Source of the DNA: Alphaproteobacteria bacterium
GTDB taxonomy: Bacteria; Pseudomonadota; Alphaproteobacteria; Acetobacterales; Acetobacteraceae
Length of the DNA stretch: 64,000 nt
Direction of reading: 5' to 3'
Assembly: GCA_020850755.1 (NCBI GenBank)
Contig: JADZEB010000016.1
Location: 248,001 to 312,000 of the forward strand
The translations under genes were made by a program, and so were the position numbers. Positions 17,096 to 25,941 of this stretch are shown here, piece after piece (within the stretch, counting starts at the first letter, position 1; each line of letters begins with the position of its first letter). Under the pieces are notes generated by a model. That model made no database searches. It was not told the origin of the DNA and was given only the letters and a program-made list of their open reading frames with translations.

Positions 17096-17123
17096 GCCAA
17101 GCGACCCCGTGGGGTCGCTTGGC
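17096..17123 (-). other. strong intercistronic hairpin between Liv binding protein and livH
   Basis: A perfect inverted repeat: 13 bases at 17096-17108 (GCCAAGCGACCCC) pair with 17111-17123 around a 2-base centre, giving at least a 12-bp stem with a 4-base loop in RNA. It lies 80 bp after the binding-protein stop and 26 bp before the livH GTG. No U-run follows it on the minus strand, so it fits an mRNA-stabilising or partial-termination element better than a full terminator. Confidence 0.7.
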
Positions 17124-17144
17124 TTCAGGCTCGGCTCTCGCCCA

Positions 17145-17165
17145 GCCGGCTTGGCATCTGCCGGC
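17145..17165 (-). other. second hairpin after the Liv binding-protein gene
   Basis: GCCGGC at 17145-17150 and again at 17160-17165 can pair with each other around a 9-base loop. Being self-complementary repeats in GC-rich DNA they are weaker evidence, but they lie in the same spacer as the 17096-17123 stem and would be met first by RNase or polymerase on the minus strand. Confidence 0.35.
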
Positions 17166-17203
17166 CCAGGCGGGTCAGCGCGAAGCCGCGGCGAGGCGCG
17201 ATA

Positions 17204-18382
17204 TCAGTTCGGCATCCGGCACTGGCCGGCATACGCGTCCTGGTGCGCCTCGAACACGGTGCCGATCATGCGATTGACGATGCGGCCTTGCGCGTCCTTC
17301 ACCACCTCGCGCGCATAGATGGGCTGGATCGGATGGTGGTTCGGGCCGAAGCGGAAGGCGCCGCGCACCGACTGGAAGTTGGCGCGCCGCAGGGCAGCGC
17401 GGAACGCGTCCTTGTTGCGCCTCGAGCCGTTCGTTGCCGCGAGCGCCGAGCCGATCAGCAATGCCGTATCGTAGCCCTGGCTCGCATAGATCGAGGGCAG
17501 GCGACTATACTCGCGCTCGAACGACTGCACGAAGTTCACGTTCGCCGGAGTTTGCAGGTCAAGCGCCCACTGTGCGGCATTGATGGCGCCGAGTGCCGCA
17601 TCGCCCATCGCCGGGAACACGTCCTGGTCGAAGGAGAAGCCGGGTCCGAACAGCGGGATCTGGCCGCGCAAGCCGGCCTGGTCGAACTGCTTGACGAAGT
17701 TGATGCCGAGCCCGCCCGGCAGGAAGAAGAACACGGCATCGGGGCGCGCGGCGCGAATGGCCGCCAGCTCGGCCGCATAGTCAGTCTGGTCGAGGCGCGT
17801 GTACTGCTCGGCCACGACCTCGCCACGGAAGAAGCGCTTGAAACCGGTAAGCGCGTCGCGGCCGGCGGGATAGTTCGGCGCCAGGATGTAGGCGCGGCGG
17901 AGCCCGCGATCGGTCACGATCCGGCCGGTCGCCTCGTGCAGGTTGTCGTTCTGCCAGGCGGCGTTGAAGTAGTTCGGATGGCACTGCGCGCCGGCCAGCT
18001 GCGAGGGGCCGGCATTGACGCTGATGTAGAAGGCCCCGGTGGGCTGGATCACCGGCCAAGCCGCCAGCATCACGTTGGAGAAGATGATGCCCGACAGGAT
18101 CTCGATCCGGTCGCGCCGCACCATGCGCTCGGCAACCTGCCGGCCGGTCTCGGGGCGCAGCCCGTCATCCGCCACCTGCACATCGACCGGGAAACCGCCC
18201 AGCCGCCCGCCACCCTGCTTGACGGCCAGCATGAAGCCATCGCGCGCATCGCTGCCAAGCCCCGCCCCCGGCCCCGACAGGGTGGTGATGAAGCCCACCC
18301 GCACCCTCTGCTGGGCTTCGGCCGGGGCAGCAACGGTCATGGCCAGAGTGGCCGCAATGGCCGCGACGACAAGGCGATTCAT
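17204..18382 (-). CDS. periplasmic amino-acid/amide binding protein of the Liv-type importer
   Basis: The 392-residue product is a type-1 periplasmic-binding protein (LivJ/Leu-Ile-Val-binding-like). A Sec signal peptide MNRLVVAAIAATLAMTVAAP ends near AEAQ, then RVGFITTLSGPGAGLGSDARDGFMLA begins the mature ligand domain. ATG at 18382 has GGAGGG 8 bases upstream; the frame opens 11 codons earlier but those lack a signal-peptide pattern. First gene of the Liv operon. These proteins bind branched-chain amino acids, amides, ureas or aromatic acids; the adjacent ggt suggests glutamate-related or acyl-amino-acid ligands, but that is inference. Confidence 0.9.
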   Translation of the reverse strand: MNRLVVAAIAATLAMTVAAPAEAQQRVRVGFITTLSGPGAGLGSDARDGFMLAVKQGGGRLGGFPVDVQVADDGLRPETGRQVAERMVRRDRIEILSGIIFSNVMLAAWPVIQPTGAFYISVNAGPSQLAGAQCHPNYFNAAWQNDNLHEATGRIVTDRGLRRAYILAPNYPAGRDALTGFKRFFRGEVVAEQYTRLDQTDYAAELAAIRAARPDAVFFFLPGGLGINFVKQFDQAGLRGQIPLFGPGFSFDQDVFPAMGDAALGAINAAQWALDLQTPANVNFVQSFEREYSRLPSIYASQGYDTALLIGSALAATNGSRRNKDAFRAALRRANFQSVRGAFRFGPNHHPIQPIYAREVVKDAQGRIVNRMIGTVFEAHQDAYAGQCRMPN

Positions 18383-18551
18383 GGGCAACCCTCCGCATGG
18401 CTGTGAGAACGTCAAGGTTTAATGGTCCCCGGGCAGAGGCGCAAGCTGAGGCCGCCCCGCGGGCCGTCCTGCCCGCGGCCACGGCCCCTGGTCGGGCCCT
18501 TCGCCCACGTCTAGATTGTTTCGGCAGACACGAAGCAAGGTCGAGGTCGCC
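18383..18551. promoter_or_regulatory. divergent promoter region, Liv operon and Dpp1 cluster
   Basis: The 169-bp spacer lies between two divergently read binding-protein genes. An 8-bp stem, CCGCGGGC at 18457-18464 and GCCCGCGG at 18471-18478 with a 6-base loop, sits in its centre and could be an operator or structured leader. No convincing -35/-10 pair was found by eye. Confidence 0.4.
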
Positions 18552-20144
18552 ATGGCGGTGGAATTCTGGTTCGGATCTGGCGCCATTCGCCGCGCCGCCG
18601 GCCTTGCGGTTCTGTGCGCGTCCCTGGCGCAGCCGGCGCCAGCCGCCGACCTGGCGATCGGGCTTCTGGCGGCGCCGACCTCGCTCGATCCGCATTTCGA
18701 GGGCTCGACGCCGAACATCAACGCGCTTGCCCACCTCTATGATTGCCTCGTCGAGGAGGCTGGCCCCGGCGACCTGCGTCCCGGCCTTGCCCTGTCCTGG
18801 CGCGCGGTCGATGCCACCACCTGGGAGTTCGTTCTGCGGCCGGGCGTCCGCTTCCATGACGGCACGCCACTCGCGGCCGAGGACATCGCCTTCTCGTTGC
18901 AGCGCGTTCGCACTGTGCCCAATAGCCCGAACCCGCTTACGCCCTTTGTCCGTGCCATTTCTTCCGTCGAGGTTGCGGGGCCGGATCGCATCCGCGTTCG
19001 CACGGCCGCGCCCTACCCGTTCCTGCCGCGCGACATGGCCTATGTCCGCATCCTCTCGCGCCGGCTGCATGAGGCCGCATCCACCTCCGACTTCAATGTC
19101 GGGCGGGCCGCGATCGGCACCGGCCCCTACCAGCTTGAGGGCTTCACGCCGCGCGACCGGCTGGCGCTCGTTCGCAATCCCGACTGGTTCGGGGCCGCCC
19201 AGCCCTGGGACCGCGTCCTGCTGCGCGAGATCCCCGCCAATGCCGCGCGCCTGGCCGCCCTGCTGGCCGGAGAGATCGACCTTATCGAGCGGGTCGGCCC
19301 CTCGGACTTGCCACGGCTGCGCGCCAACCCGCAGATCCGCCTGGCCTCCGTACCGGGCGGCGAGGTGCTGTTCCTGTTCCCGGACAGTGCCCGCGACGCC
19401 ACACCTTTCGTCCGCGATAGCGCAGGCCAGCCGCTGGGACGCAATCCCCTGCGCGACCTGCGCGTGCGGCGCGCGATCTCGCTCGCCCTCGATCGCCCCA
19501 CCTTGGCCGAGCGCGTCCTGCAGGGCGCGGCAGTGCCGGCAAGCCAGCTCAACGCCCCCGGCTCGGAAGGGCGTGACGAGACCTTGCCCGAACTCGGCAG
19601 CGACCCTGCCGAAGCGCGCCGGCTCCTGGCGGAGGCCGGCTACCCGGACGGTTTCAGCATTACCCTGCACGGAACACGTGGCCTCTATCCCAACGATGCG
19701 CAGCTCCTCCAGGCAATCGCCCAGCTCCTCAGCCGCGTCGGCATCCGCACCGAGGTGGATGCGATGCCGCAACCCGTGTTCGTGCGCCGCGCCAACGAGT
19801 TCGAGTTCTCGCTCTACATGCTCGCCTACAATTCCACCACGGCGGCGAGCACGCTGCGAGGATTGCTGATGACGCGCGATCCGCCGCGCGGCTTCGGCAC
19901 CGTCAACCGCATGCGCTACAGCAACCCGGAGCTGGACCGGCTCATGCTCGCCGCCCTGGGCGAGATGGACGATGCGAGCCGCGCCCGCCTGCTGGGACTG
20001 GCCCAGCGCGCCGCGGTCAGCGATCTCGCGGCGATTCCGCTGGTCGCCACCGTCCATAGCTGGGCAAGCCGCGCCGGCAAGGCGGTTTTCGAGCCGTCCC
20101 CACTCGGGCGCACGCGCGCCATGGCCGCGCGGCCGGCAAGCTGA
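18552..20144 (+). CDS. peptide-type ABC transporter substrate-binding protein (SBP family 5)
   Basis: The 530-residue protein is a DppA/OppA-like binding protein: a signal peptide ending near PAPAAD, then LAIGLLAAPTSLDPHFEGST, LRPGVRFHDGTPLAAEDIAFSL (the family-5 signature), and DAQLLQAIAQLLSRVGI in the third domain. ATG at 18552 has GAGG 5 bases upstream; the frame opens 12 codons earlier. It is followed after 12 bp by a serine hydrolase and then, beyond a pseudogene, by matching ATPase genes. It is the closest relative in this window of the pseudogene at 21294-22040. Confidence 0.9.
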   Translation: MAVEFWFGSGAIRRAAGLAVLCASLAQPAPAADLAIGLLAAPTSLDPHFEGSTPNINALAHLYDCLVEEAGPGDLRPGLALSWRAVDATTWEFVLRPGVRFHDGTPLAAEDIAFSLQRVRTVPNSPNPLTPFVRAISSVEVAGPDRIRVRTAAPYPFLPRDMAYVRILSRRLHEAASTSDFNVGRAAIGTGPYQLEGFTPRDRLALVRNPDWFGAAQPWDRVLLREIPANAARLAALLAGEIDLIERVGPSDLPRLRANPQIRLASVPGGEVLFLFPDSARDATPFVRDSAGQPLGRNPLRDLRVRRAISLALDRPTLAERVLQGAAVPASQLNAPGSEGRDETLPELGSDPAEARRLLAEAGYPDGFSITLHGTRGLYPNDAQLLQAIAQLLSRVGIRTEVDAMPQPVFVRRANEFEFSLYMLAYNSTTAASTLRGLLMTRDPPRGFGTVNRMRYSNPELDRLMLAALGEMDDASRARLLGLAQRAAVSDLAAIPLVATVHSWASRAGKAVFEPSPLGRTRAMAARPAS

Positions 20145-20156
20145 AGGTCAGACCGC

Positions 20157-21275
20157 ATGATCGAAGGCAGCTACGACCCCCGTTTCCGTCATGTCCGCGA
20201 GGTGTTTGCGGCGGGATTCGCCCAGGCCGGTCCCGAGCGCGAGATCGGCGCGTCGTTGTGCGTCCATATCGATGGCAGGCCGGTGCTCGATCTTTGGGGC
20301 GGCCACAAGGATCCCGAGCGCACCGCGCCATGGACCCAGGATACGATCGTGAACATGATGTCGGTGGGCAAGGCGATGCTAGCCCTTGTCGTGCACCAGC
20401 TTGCCGAGGATGGCGCGGTCGACCCCGACGCGCCGGTGGCGCGGCTCTGGCCCGAGTTCTCGGCCAACGGCAAGGAAAGCATCCTTGTCCGCCATGTGCT
20501 CGACCACACTGCCGGCCTGCCCTACATCGACGGGGCCAATCCCGGCGATGCCTATGATTGGACGCGCGCCACCGCGCTGCTGGCCGCGCAGCGTCCCACC
20601 TGGCCCGCCGGGCGCGTGCACTGCTACCACTCGCTCACGCTTGGCTTCCTGGCCGGCGAGATAGCGCGGAGGGCCGGCGGGAAGCGCTTCGCCGAACTGT
20701 TCGCCGAGCGCGTGGCCGGCCCCCTGCAAGCCGACTACGGCTTCTGCCTTTCCGCAACCAACCAGGATCGCTGCGCGACATTCGTGCTGCCCCAGGGCCA
20801 GCCAGCCGCGCCCGGCAGCCTGGCCGCGCGCTGGGCCGATGGGCTGGATGTCCCGGAGGACCGCAACAGCGCCCGCCATCGCCGTGCCGAACTCTACGCG
20901 ATCAACGGGCATGGCTGCGCCCGCGGCGTTGCCCGGATCTATGCCGCGTTGGCGATGGGCGGCACGCTGGACGGCACGCGCATCATTTCAGAGGCCGCAT
21001 TGCGGCGCGCAACGACCGAGAGCTGGTACGGCCCGGAACAGCTCACTGGCAAGATGTTCCGCATGGCCCTTGGCTTCCGCCTGTGCGATCCGGCCGGAAC
21101 GGTCGGGCTGAACGACGGCTCGTTCGGGCATGGCGGGCGCGGCGGTGCCACGGCCTTCGCCGATCCGGCGGCGCGCCTCTCGTTCTGCTACGCGCCCTCG
21201 CGCGGCCACCCCGGTGGCAGCGGCGATTCGCCGCGCGGGCGCGAGTTGCGCGACGCGGTCTATGCCTGCCTCTAG
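20157..21275 (+). CDS. serine hydrolase, class C beta-lactamase/EstB-like
   Basis: The 372-residue product has the SxxK motif SVGK (Ser69, Lys72), the Tyr-containing motif YHS (Tyr157) and a late HGGRGG element in place of KTG, which marks class-C-beta-lactamase-fold esterases and D-aminopeptidases. No signal peptide is seen, so it is cytosolic and not a resistance enzyme. Located 12 bp after a peptide-binding-protein gene, it may hydrolyse an imported ester, D-amino-acid amide or lactam. Start ATG at 20157 has GAAGGTC upstream. Confidence 0.85.
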   Translation: MIEGSYDPRFRHVREVFAAGFAQAGPEREIGASLCVHIDGRPVLDLWGGHKDPERTAPWTQDTIVNMMSVGKAMLALVVHQLAEDGAVDPDAPVARLWPEFSANGKESILVRHVLDHTAGLPYIDGANPGDAYDWTRATALLAAQRPTWPAGRVHCYHSLTLGFLAGEIARRAGGKRFAELFAERVAGPLQADYGFCLSATNQDRCATFVLPQGQPAAPGSLAARWADGLDVPEDRNSARHRRAELYAINGHGCARGVARIYAALAMGGTLDGTRIISEAALRRATTESWYGPEQLTGKMFRMALGFRLCDPAGTVGLNDGSFGHGGRGGATAFADPAARLSFCYAPSRGHPGGSGDSPRGRELRDAVYACL

Positions 21276-21293
21276 CCGCTCCTGAACCGGCCG

Positions 21294-22040
21294 CTACTCC
21301 GGCCGCGCATGGTGGGCGAGCGTCGATTCCTCGGTCGTGGCCCGATACTGCACACCCCGGCGGGTCGCCCAGACATTGTCGGCGAAGTGGAGCGGGATCA
21401 CACCAACCTCGTCGCGAAATCCCACCCGCGCTGCCCGCTGCAACAGCGTCTCGCGCAGCGATGCGTTCCGCTCTCCCTGCGCCTGGGCGATCAGCGCATC
21501 GACGGCCGGGCTTGAGAAGCGACCGCGATTGAGCGCACCGAGCCGCCGCCCCAGGTCGAAGGTGTGTAGCACCTGCGACAGCCCGGTGAACGAGTCGCCC
21601 GCAGTGGTGCCGAACCCGATCAGGAACAAGCCGAACTCGCGCCGACCGGCGCGAGTGAAGAACACATTGGCGGGCATCACCTCCACCCGCACCTCGATGC
21701 CGACGCGGCTCATCATCTGCGCCACCGCCTGGGCGGTCTTGTCGTCCTCGACATAGCGGTTGTTGGGCGAATAGAGCGTCGCGCGGAACTCCTACAGCGT
21801 GCCGTCGCGCAACGTCCAGCTTTCCGCCAGGCCGGCGATCGGCCGCATCGCCGCATCGGAACCAAGCAGCGAGTCGAACAAGTGGCGGGCGACCTGCTGG
21901 TTCGCCCCGACCAGGGCGAAATGCGGGTCGAGCGAACTGGTTTCCGTCTGCAGGCCGACCCGCAATTCCGCCGCGGAGCCACCCACCGGCAACATCGTTA
22001 CCCCGAAGATCGCCGCCGCAACGCAAACGCTGAACCGCAT
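21294..22040 (-). pseudogene. decayed peptide-binding protein (SBP family 5): nonsense codon plus large internal deletion
   Basis: Reading from an ATG at 22040, a signal peptide (MRFSVCVAAAIFGVTML...) and the family-5 N-terminus LRVGLQTETSSLDPHFALVG lead to SWTLRDGTL, then a TAG stop at 21794-21792, exactly where relatives have Trp (DGTLWEF). In the same frame the text continues EFR and then jumps to ATLYSPNNRYVEDDKTAQA and AQMMSRVGIEV, which in intact relatives lies about 250-300 residues further on. The rest runs to a normal C-terminus at 21294. About 249 codons remain of an expected 500 or so. It lies antisense inside the Dpp1 cluster. Confidence 0.85.
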
Positions 22041-22240
22041 GACGACCTCTGAGGCACCTCCCTACGATCCGGCAAGCGCGACCTTGCCAGCGGCGCCCCG
22101 GCACCGCAAGCTCCCTGGACAGACTGCCGGTGGCATTCCGCCGCGCCCGCACAAGGTGCGGAACACGACGAAACGGAGGAACCCGGCGCAAGGTCCGCCG
22201 TGGCATGTGGCCGCACCGACCCTGCGTCCCGAGAGCGCTC
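22041..22240. other. spacer upstream of Dpp1 ATPase gene, no gene seen
   Basis: This 200-bp stretch lies between the pseudogene start and the GTG of the first ATPase gene. It may hold the old promoter of the pseudogene on the minus strand and a promoter for the ATPase genes on the plus strand. I see no repeat or clear promoter. Confidence 0.4.
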
Positions 22241-23257
22241 GTGACCGAAAGATCATCGCCGTCCCATACCCACCTGCTTCACGTGACCGACCTGCGGACG
22301 GAGATCCGCACGCCGGAAGGGTTGGTGCGCGCCGTCGATGGCGTGAGCTTCGCGATCGCGCCGGGCCGAGTGCTCGGAATCGTGGGCGAATCCGGAAGCG
22401 GCAAGAGCGTGACCGCCCTCTCCATCATGGGGCTTCTGCCGAAGCCGGCCGCGCGCACCGTGGGCGGCAGCGTCCGCTTCGAGGACCGCGAACTCCTGGC
22501 CCTGCCCGACCGCGCCATGCGCGACATTCGCGGCGATCGGATGGCGATGATATTTCAGGAGCCCATGACCTCGCTCAACCCCGCCTTCACGGTGGGCGAG
22601 CAGATCGACGAGGCGATCCGCCGCCACCGCGCCGTTTCCGCCGCAGCCGCCCGACATCACACGGTCGCCCTCCTGACCCGTGTCGGCATTCCGGAACCCG
22701 AGAGGCGCGCCGAGGACTATCCACACAAGCTTTCAGGCGGCATGCGCCAACGTGCGATGATCGCGATGGCGCTGGCTTGCGATCCGGTGCTGCTGATCGC
22801 CGACGAGCCCACCACCGCGCTCGACGTCACCATACAGGCCCAGATCCTGCAGCTCCTGCACGAACTGCGAAGCGAACGCGGGCTTGCCACGATCCTGATC
22901 ACCCACGATCTCGGCGTGATCGGCGCCCTGGCCGACGAGGTGGCGGTGATGTATGCCGGGCGCATCGTCGAGCAGGCGCCGGTTGCCGCGCTGTTCCAGC
23001 ACCCGCACCATCCCTACACGATCGGCCTGCTTGGCTCCGTGCCCGATGGCGCCGCCGCCGACAGCCCTCTGCCGGCGATTCAGGGCGTGGTGCCGAATCC
23101 GCTGGCACTCCCCACCGGCTGCCGCTTCCATCCGCGCTGCCCCTTCGCGATCGCGCGGTGCTGCGCCGAGGCGCCGCCGCTTGCCGAGATCGAGCCCGGC
23201 CATGCGGCCGCGTGCTGGCGGGCGCCGCTTGGTGCCGATGCAGCGGAGGCCGCCTGA
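22241..23257 (+). CDS. dipeptide/oligopeptide ABC transporter ATPase (DppD/OppD type)
   Basis: A 338-residue ATPase with Walker A GESGSGKS (about 49-56), signature LSGGMRQR, Walker [14 protein letters not shown]-loop ITHDLGV, and the C-terminal oligopeptide-transporter domain with [10 protein letters not shown] cysteines, which in some relatives hold an iron-sulfur cluster. I chose GTG at 22241 because an ATG-started form would need 37 extra residues with no family match; a second GTG 14 codons later is possible. Its stop overlaps the next start as TGATG. Confidence 0.88.
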   Translation: MTERSSPSHTHLLHVTDLRTEIRTPEGLVRAVDGVSFAIAPGRVLGIVGESGSGKSVTALSIMGLLPKPAARTVGGSVRFEDRELLALPDRAMRDIRGDRMAMIFQEPMTSLNPAFTVGEQIDEAIRRHRAVSAAAARHHTVALLTRVGIPEPERRAEDYPHKLSGGMRQRAMIAMALACDPVLLIADEPTTALDVTIQAQILQLLHELRSERGLATILITHDLGVIGALADEVAVMYAGRIVEQAPVAALFQHPHHPYTIGLLGSVPDGAAADSPLPAIQGVVPNPLALPTGCRFHPRCPFAIARCCAEAPPLAEIEPGHAAACWRAPLGADAAEAA

Positions 23258-24366
23258 TGAGCGCGCCTCTGCTGGCGGTATCGGGCCTCGCCAAGCACTT
23301 CGCGGTCACGCGCGGGTTCCTGCGTGCGCGCCATGTCGGCCTCGTGCGCGCGGTCGACGGCGTGTCCTTCTCCATCAATCGCGGCGAGACGCTCGCGCTC
23401 GTCGGCGAAAGCGGTTGCGGCAAGTCCACCACCGGCCGCCTCGTGCTGCGACTGATCGACACCACGGCGGGGGCGATCCGGTTCCAGAGCGAGGACATCA
23501 CGCGGGTTACCGGCACGCCGTTGCGCCGGCTGCGCCGAGAGATGCAGATCGTGTTCCAGGACCCCTATGCCTCGCTCAATCCCCGCATGACGGTGGCGGA
23601 CATACTGGGCGAGCCGCTCGCCCTGCACGGCATCGCCGCGGGCGCGGAGCGCGCCGGGCGGGTCCAAGAGCTCCTGGCGGTCGTCGGTCTTTCGCCGCAT
23701 CACGCCGTGCGCTATCCGCATGAATTCTCGGGCGGGCAGCGCCAGCGCATCGGCATCGCGCGCGCGATCGCCACCGAACCAAAGCTAATCGTCGCCGACG
23801 AGCCGGTATCCGCGCTCGACGTGTCGATCCGCGCCCAGGTGATCAACCTGATGATCGATCTGCGCGAGAGGCTTGGCCTGTCCTACCTGTTCATCTCGCA
23901 CGACCTCGCCGTGGTTCATCATCTGGCCGACCGCGTGGCGGTGATGTATCGCGGACGCATCGTCGAGCATGGCGCAAAGACCAGCGTCTTCGCCACGCCG
24001 CGCCATCCCTACACCCGTGCCTTGCTGGCTGCAGCGCTGCCTCCGGCCGCAACCCATGGCGCACTGCGCCCCGCGATCCAGGGCGACGCGCCCGGCAACG
24101 ACGCTGGCGGGCCGGGCTGCGGTTTCGCCCCGCGCTGCCCCTTCGCACAGGCACGCTGCCACTCCGAAGCGCCCGATGAGTCCGATGCCGGCGCCACCCA
24201 GCGCGTCTCATGCCACTATTGGGACCAACTGCCCGAGGCTCGGCGGGGGGCATACGGCCCTGCCACCGAATCCGACCGGGCTCGACTTGCCTCGCTGCAA
24301 CAGGCGTTCCACCGCCCGACGAGGTCGTCCACAATCGCCGCCGCACACGAGGGAGGCCAAGCATGA
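23257..24366 (+). CDS. dipeptide/oligopeptide ABC transporter ATPase (DppF/OppF type)
   Basis: The 369-residue partner ATPase has Walker A GESGCGKS, signature FSGGQRQR, Walker B LIVADEPVSALD, SHDLAVV and the C-terminal GCGFAPRCPFAQARC domain. A longer-than-usual tail after that domain (about 60 residues, ending HEGGQA) is unusual and could be read-through into the leader of the next gene. ATG at 23257 shares one base with the preceding stop; the stop TGA at 24364-24366 lies within the ATGA overlap with the following binding-protein gene. Confidence 0.88.
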   Translation: MSAPLLAVSGLAKHFAVTRGFLRARHVGLVRAVDGVSFSINRGETLALVGESGCGKSTTGRLVLRLIDTTAGAIRFQSEDITRVTGTPLRRLRREMQIVFQDPYASLNPRMTVADILGEPLALHGIAAGAERAGRVQELLAVVGLSPHHAVRYPHEFSGGQRQRIGIARAIATEPKLIVADEPVSALDVSIRAQVINLMIDLRERLGLSYLFISHDLAVVHHLADRVAVMYRGRIVEHGAKTSVFATPRHPYTRALLAAALPPAATHGALRPAIQGDAPGNDAGGPGCGFAPRCPFAQARCHSEAPDESDAGATQRVSCHYWDQLPEARRGAYGPATESDRARLASLQQAFHRPTRSSTIAAAHEGGQA

Positions 24367-25901
24367 CCAACCAAGCTCGCCCAACCAGCCCCCGGCTCCT
24401 GGCCTGGGCCGCGGGACTCGCCCTGGCCGCCGCGCTGCACGCCGCCCCCGTGGCCGCGCAACATCTGCGCATCGGCCTGCAGGAGGACGCCGATGCACTT
24501 GATCCGCACGTCGCGCGCACATTCGTCGGACGCATCGTCTTTGCCGGGCTCTGCGACAAGCTAGTGGACTACGATGCCGGGCTGCGCTTCGTGCCGCAGC
24601 TCGCAACCGAATGGCAGTGGAGCGAGGACGGCAAGGCGATCACCTTCAAGCTTCGCCCCGGCATGCGCTTCCATGATGGCGAGCCGATCGACGCCGAGGC
24701 GGTGAAGTTCAACCTCACCCGCGCACTGACGATGCAGGGCAGCCTGCGCCGCGCCGAGCTTGGCGCGGTGGCCTCTATCGACGTGATCGATCCACTGACC
24801 TTCCGCATGAACCTGCGCGAACCCAATCCTACGCTGCTCTCCCAGCTCGCCGACCGCTCCGGGATGATCATGAGCCCCAAGGCGCTGCGCGAGCTAGGCA
24901 CCGGCTTCGCCACGCGTCCGGTCTGCTCGGGGCCGTTCCGCTTCGTCGAGCGCGTCAGCCAGGATCGCATCGTGCTGGAGAAGTTTGACGGGCACTGGGA
25001 CGCGGCCAACATCCACATCCAGCGCGTCACCTACCGCCCGATCCCGGACACGACGGTGCGCTTCTCCAACCTCCAGGCCGGCGCGCTCGACATGATCGAG
25101 CGGCTGGCGCCGAACGACCTCGGCGCCGCACGCACCGACCGGCGCGTACGCGTGGCCGAGATCGTCAGCCTCGGCTTCCAGAGCCTGCTGATCAACACCA
25201 ACCACGGCCCGCGTTCGGAAACCCCGCTCGGGCGCGATCCGCGCGTGCGCGAGGCGCTGGAGCTGTCGCTCGACCGGCAGGCGATCAACCAGGTGGCATT
25301 CGCAGGCGCCCACGCCATCGGCAACCAGCCGATGCCACCCGGTACCGAGTATCACTTCGCCGATCTTGCCGTCACGCAACGCAATGTTGCCCGTGCCCGC
25401 CAGCTGCTACAGGAGGCCGGCGTGCCGATCCCCTTCCCGATCGAGATGCAGGTGATCAACAGCACGGACGCGCAGACCGTGGGACAGATCATCCAGTCGA
25501 TGGCGCGCGAGGCCGGCTTCGAGGTCAGGCTGAGTTCGGTCGAGTTTGCGTCCTCGCGCCAGTCGCAGGCACGCGGCGACTTCCAGATCATCCAGATCGG
25601 CTGGTCCGGGCGCATGGACCCGGACGGCAACTACTACCACAACCTGCACAGCCGCGGCCCGACCAACGACGGCAAGTATTCCAACCCGGCGGTGGATCGC
25701 GCACTCGAGGAGGCGCGCAGCGTGAACGATACCGCCCGCCGCCAGGCGCTCTATCGCGAGGCGGCAGGCAACGTCATCCAGGACCGGCCGCGCATCTATC
25801 TGTGGCATCCGAAATGGATCTACGCCCACAGCCCGCGCGTGAGCGGCTTCGCGCCGAACCCGGACGGGATCATCCGCCTGCGCGGGGTGCGCATGCAGTA
25901 G
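24363..25901 (+). CDS. peptide-type ABC transporter substrate-binding protein (SBP family 5)
   Basis: The 512-residue binding protein starts with a signal peptide ending at AAPVAAQ, followed by LRIGLQEDADALDPHVAR and LRPGMRFHDGEPIDAEAVKFNL, the family signature. GGGAGG lies 8 bases before the ATG, which overlaps the DppF stop by 4 bp. It sits in the unusual order D-F-A-B-C. It is clearly paralogous to the protein at 28447 (both share LGRDxRVR, INQVAFAGA-type and SGxxDPDGN-type stretches), so the transporter may have two or three interchangeable receptors. Confidence 0.92.
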   Translation: MTNQARPTSPRLLAWAAGLALAAALHAAPVAAQHLRIGLQEDADALDPHVARTFVGRIVFAGLCDKLVDYDAGLRFVPQLATEWQWSEDGKAITFKLRPGMRFHDGEPIDAEAVKFNLTRALTMQGSLRRAELGAVASIDVIDPLTFRMNLREPNPTLLSQLADRSGMIMSPKALRELGTGFATRPVCSGPFRFVERVSQDRIVLEKFDGHWDAANIHIQRVTYRPIPDTTVRFSNLQAGALDMIERLAPNDLGAARTDRRVRVAEIVSLGFQSLLINTNHGPRSETPLGRDPRVREALELSLDRQAINQVAFAGAHAIGNQPMPPGTEYHFADLAVTQRNVARARQLLQEAGVPIPFPIEMQVINSTDAQTVGQIIQSMAREAGFEVRLSSVEFASSRQSQARGDFQIIQIGWSGRMDPDGNYYHNLHSRGPTNDGKYSNPAVDRALEEARSVNDTARRQALYREAAGNVIQDRPRIYLWHPKWIYAHSPRVSGFAPNPDGIIRLRGVRMQ

Positions 25902-25941
25902 CCGCCACTACGGGCGCGCGACGCGGGACGGACCAGACCGC

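Noticed and set aside
20157-21275. Beta-lactamase resistance gene
   Set aside because: SxxK and YxS motifs are shared with esterases and peptidases; there is no signal peptide and the third motif is HGG, so a cytosolic hydrolase is more likely.
21276-21293. Repeated CCGGCCGC near 21286 as a terminator
   Set aside because: The repeat is direct and short, extends into the pseudogene end and has no T-run; chance in GC-rich DNA is likely.
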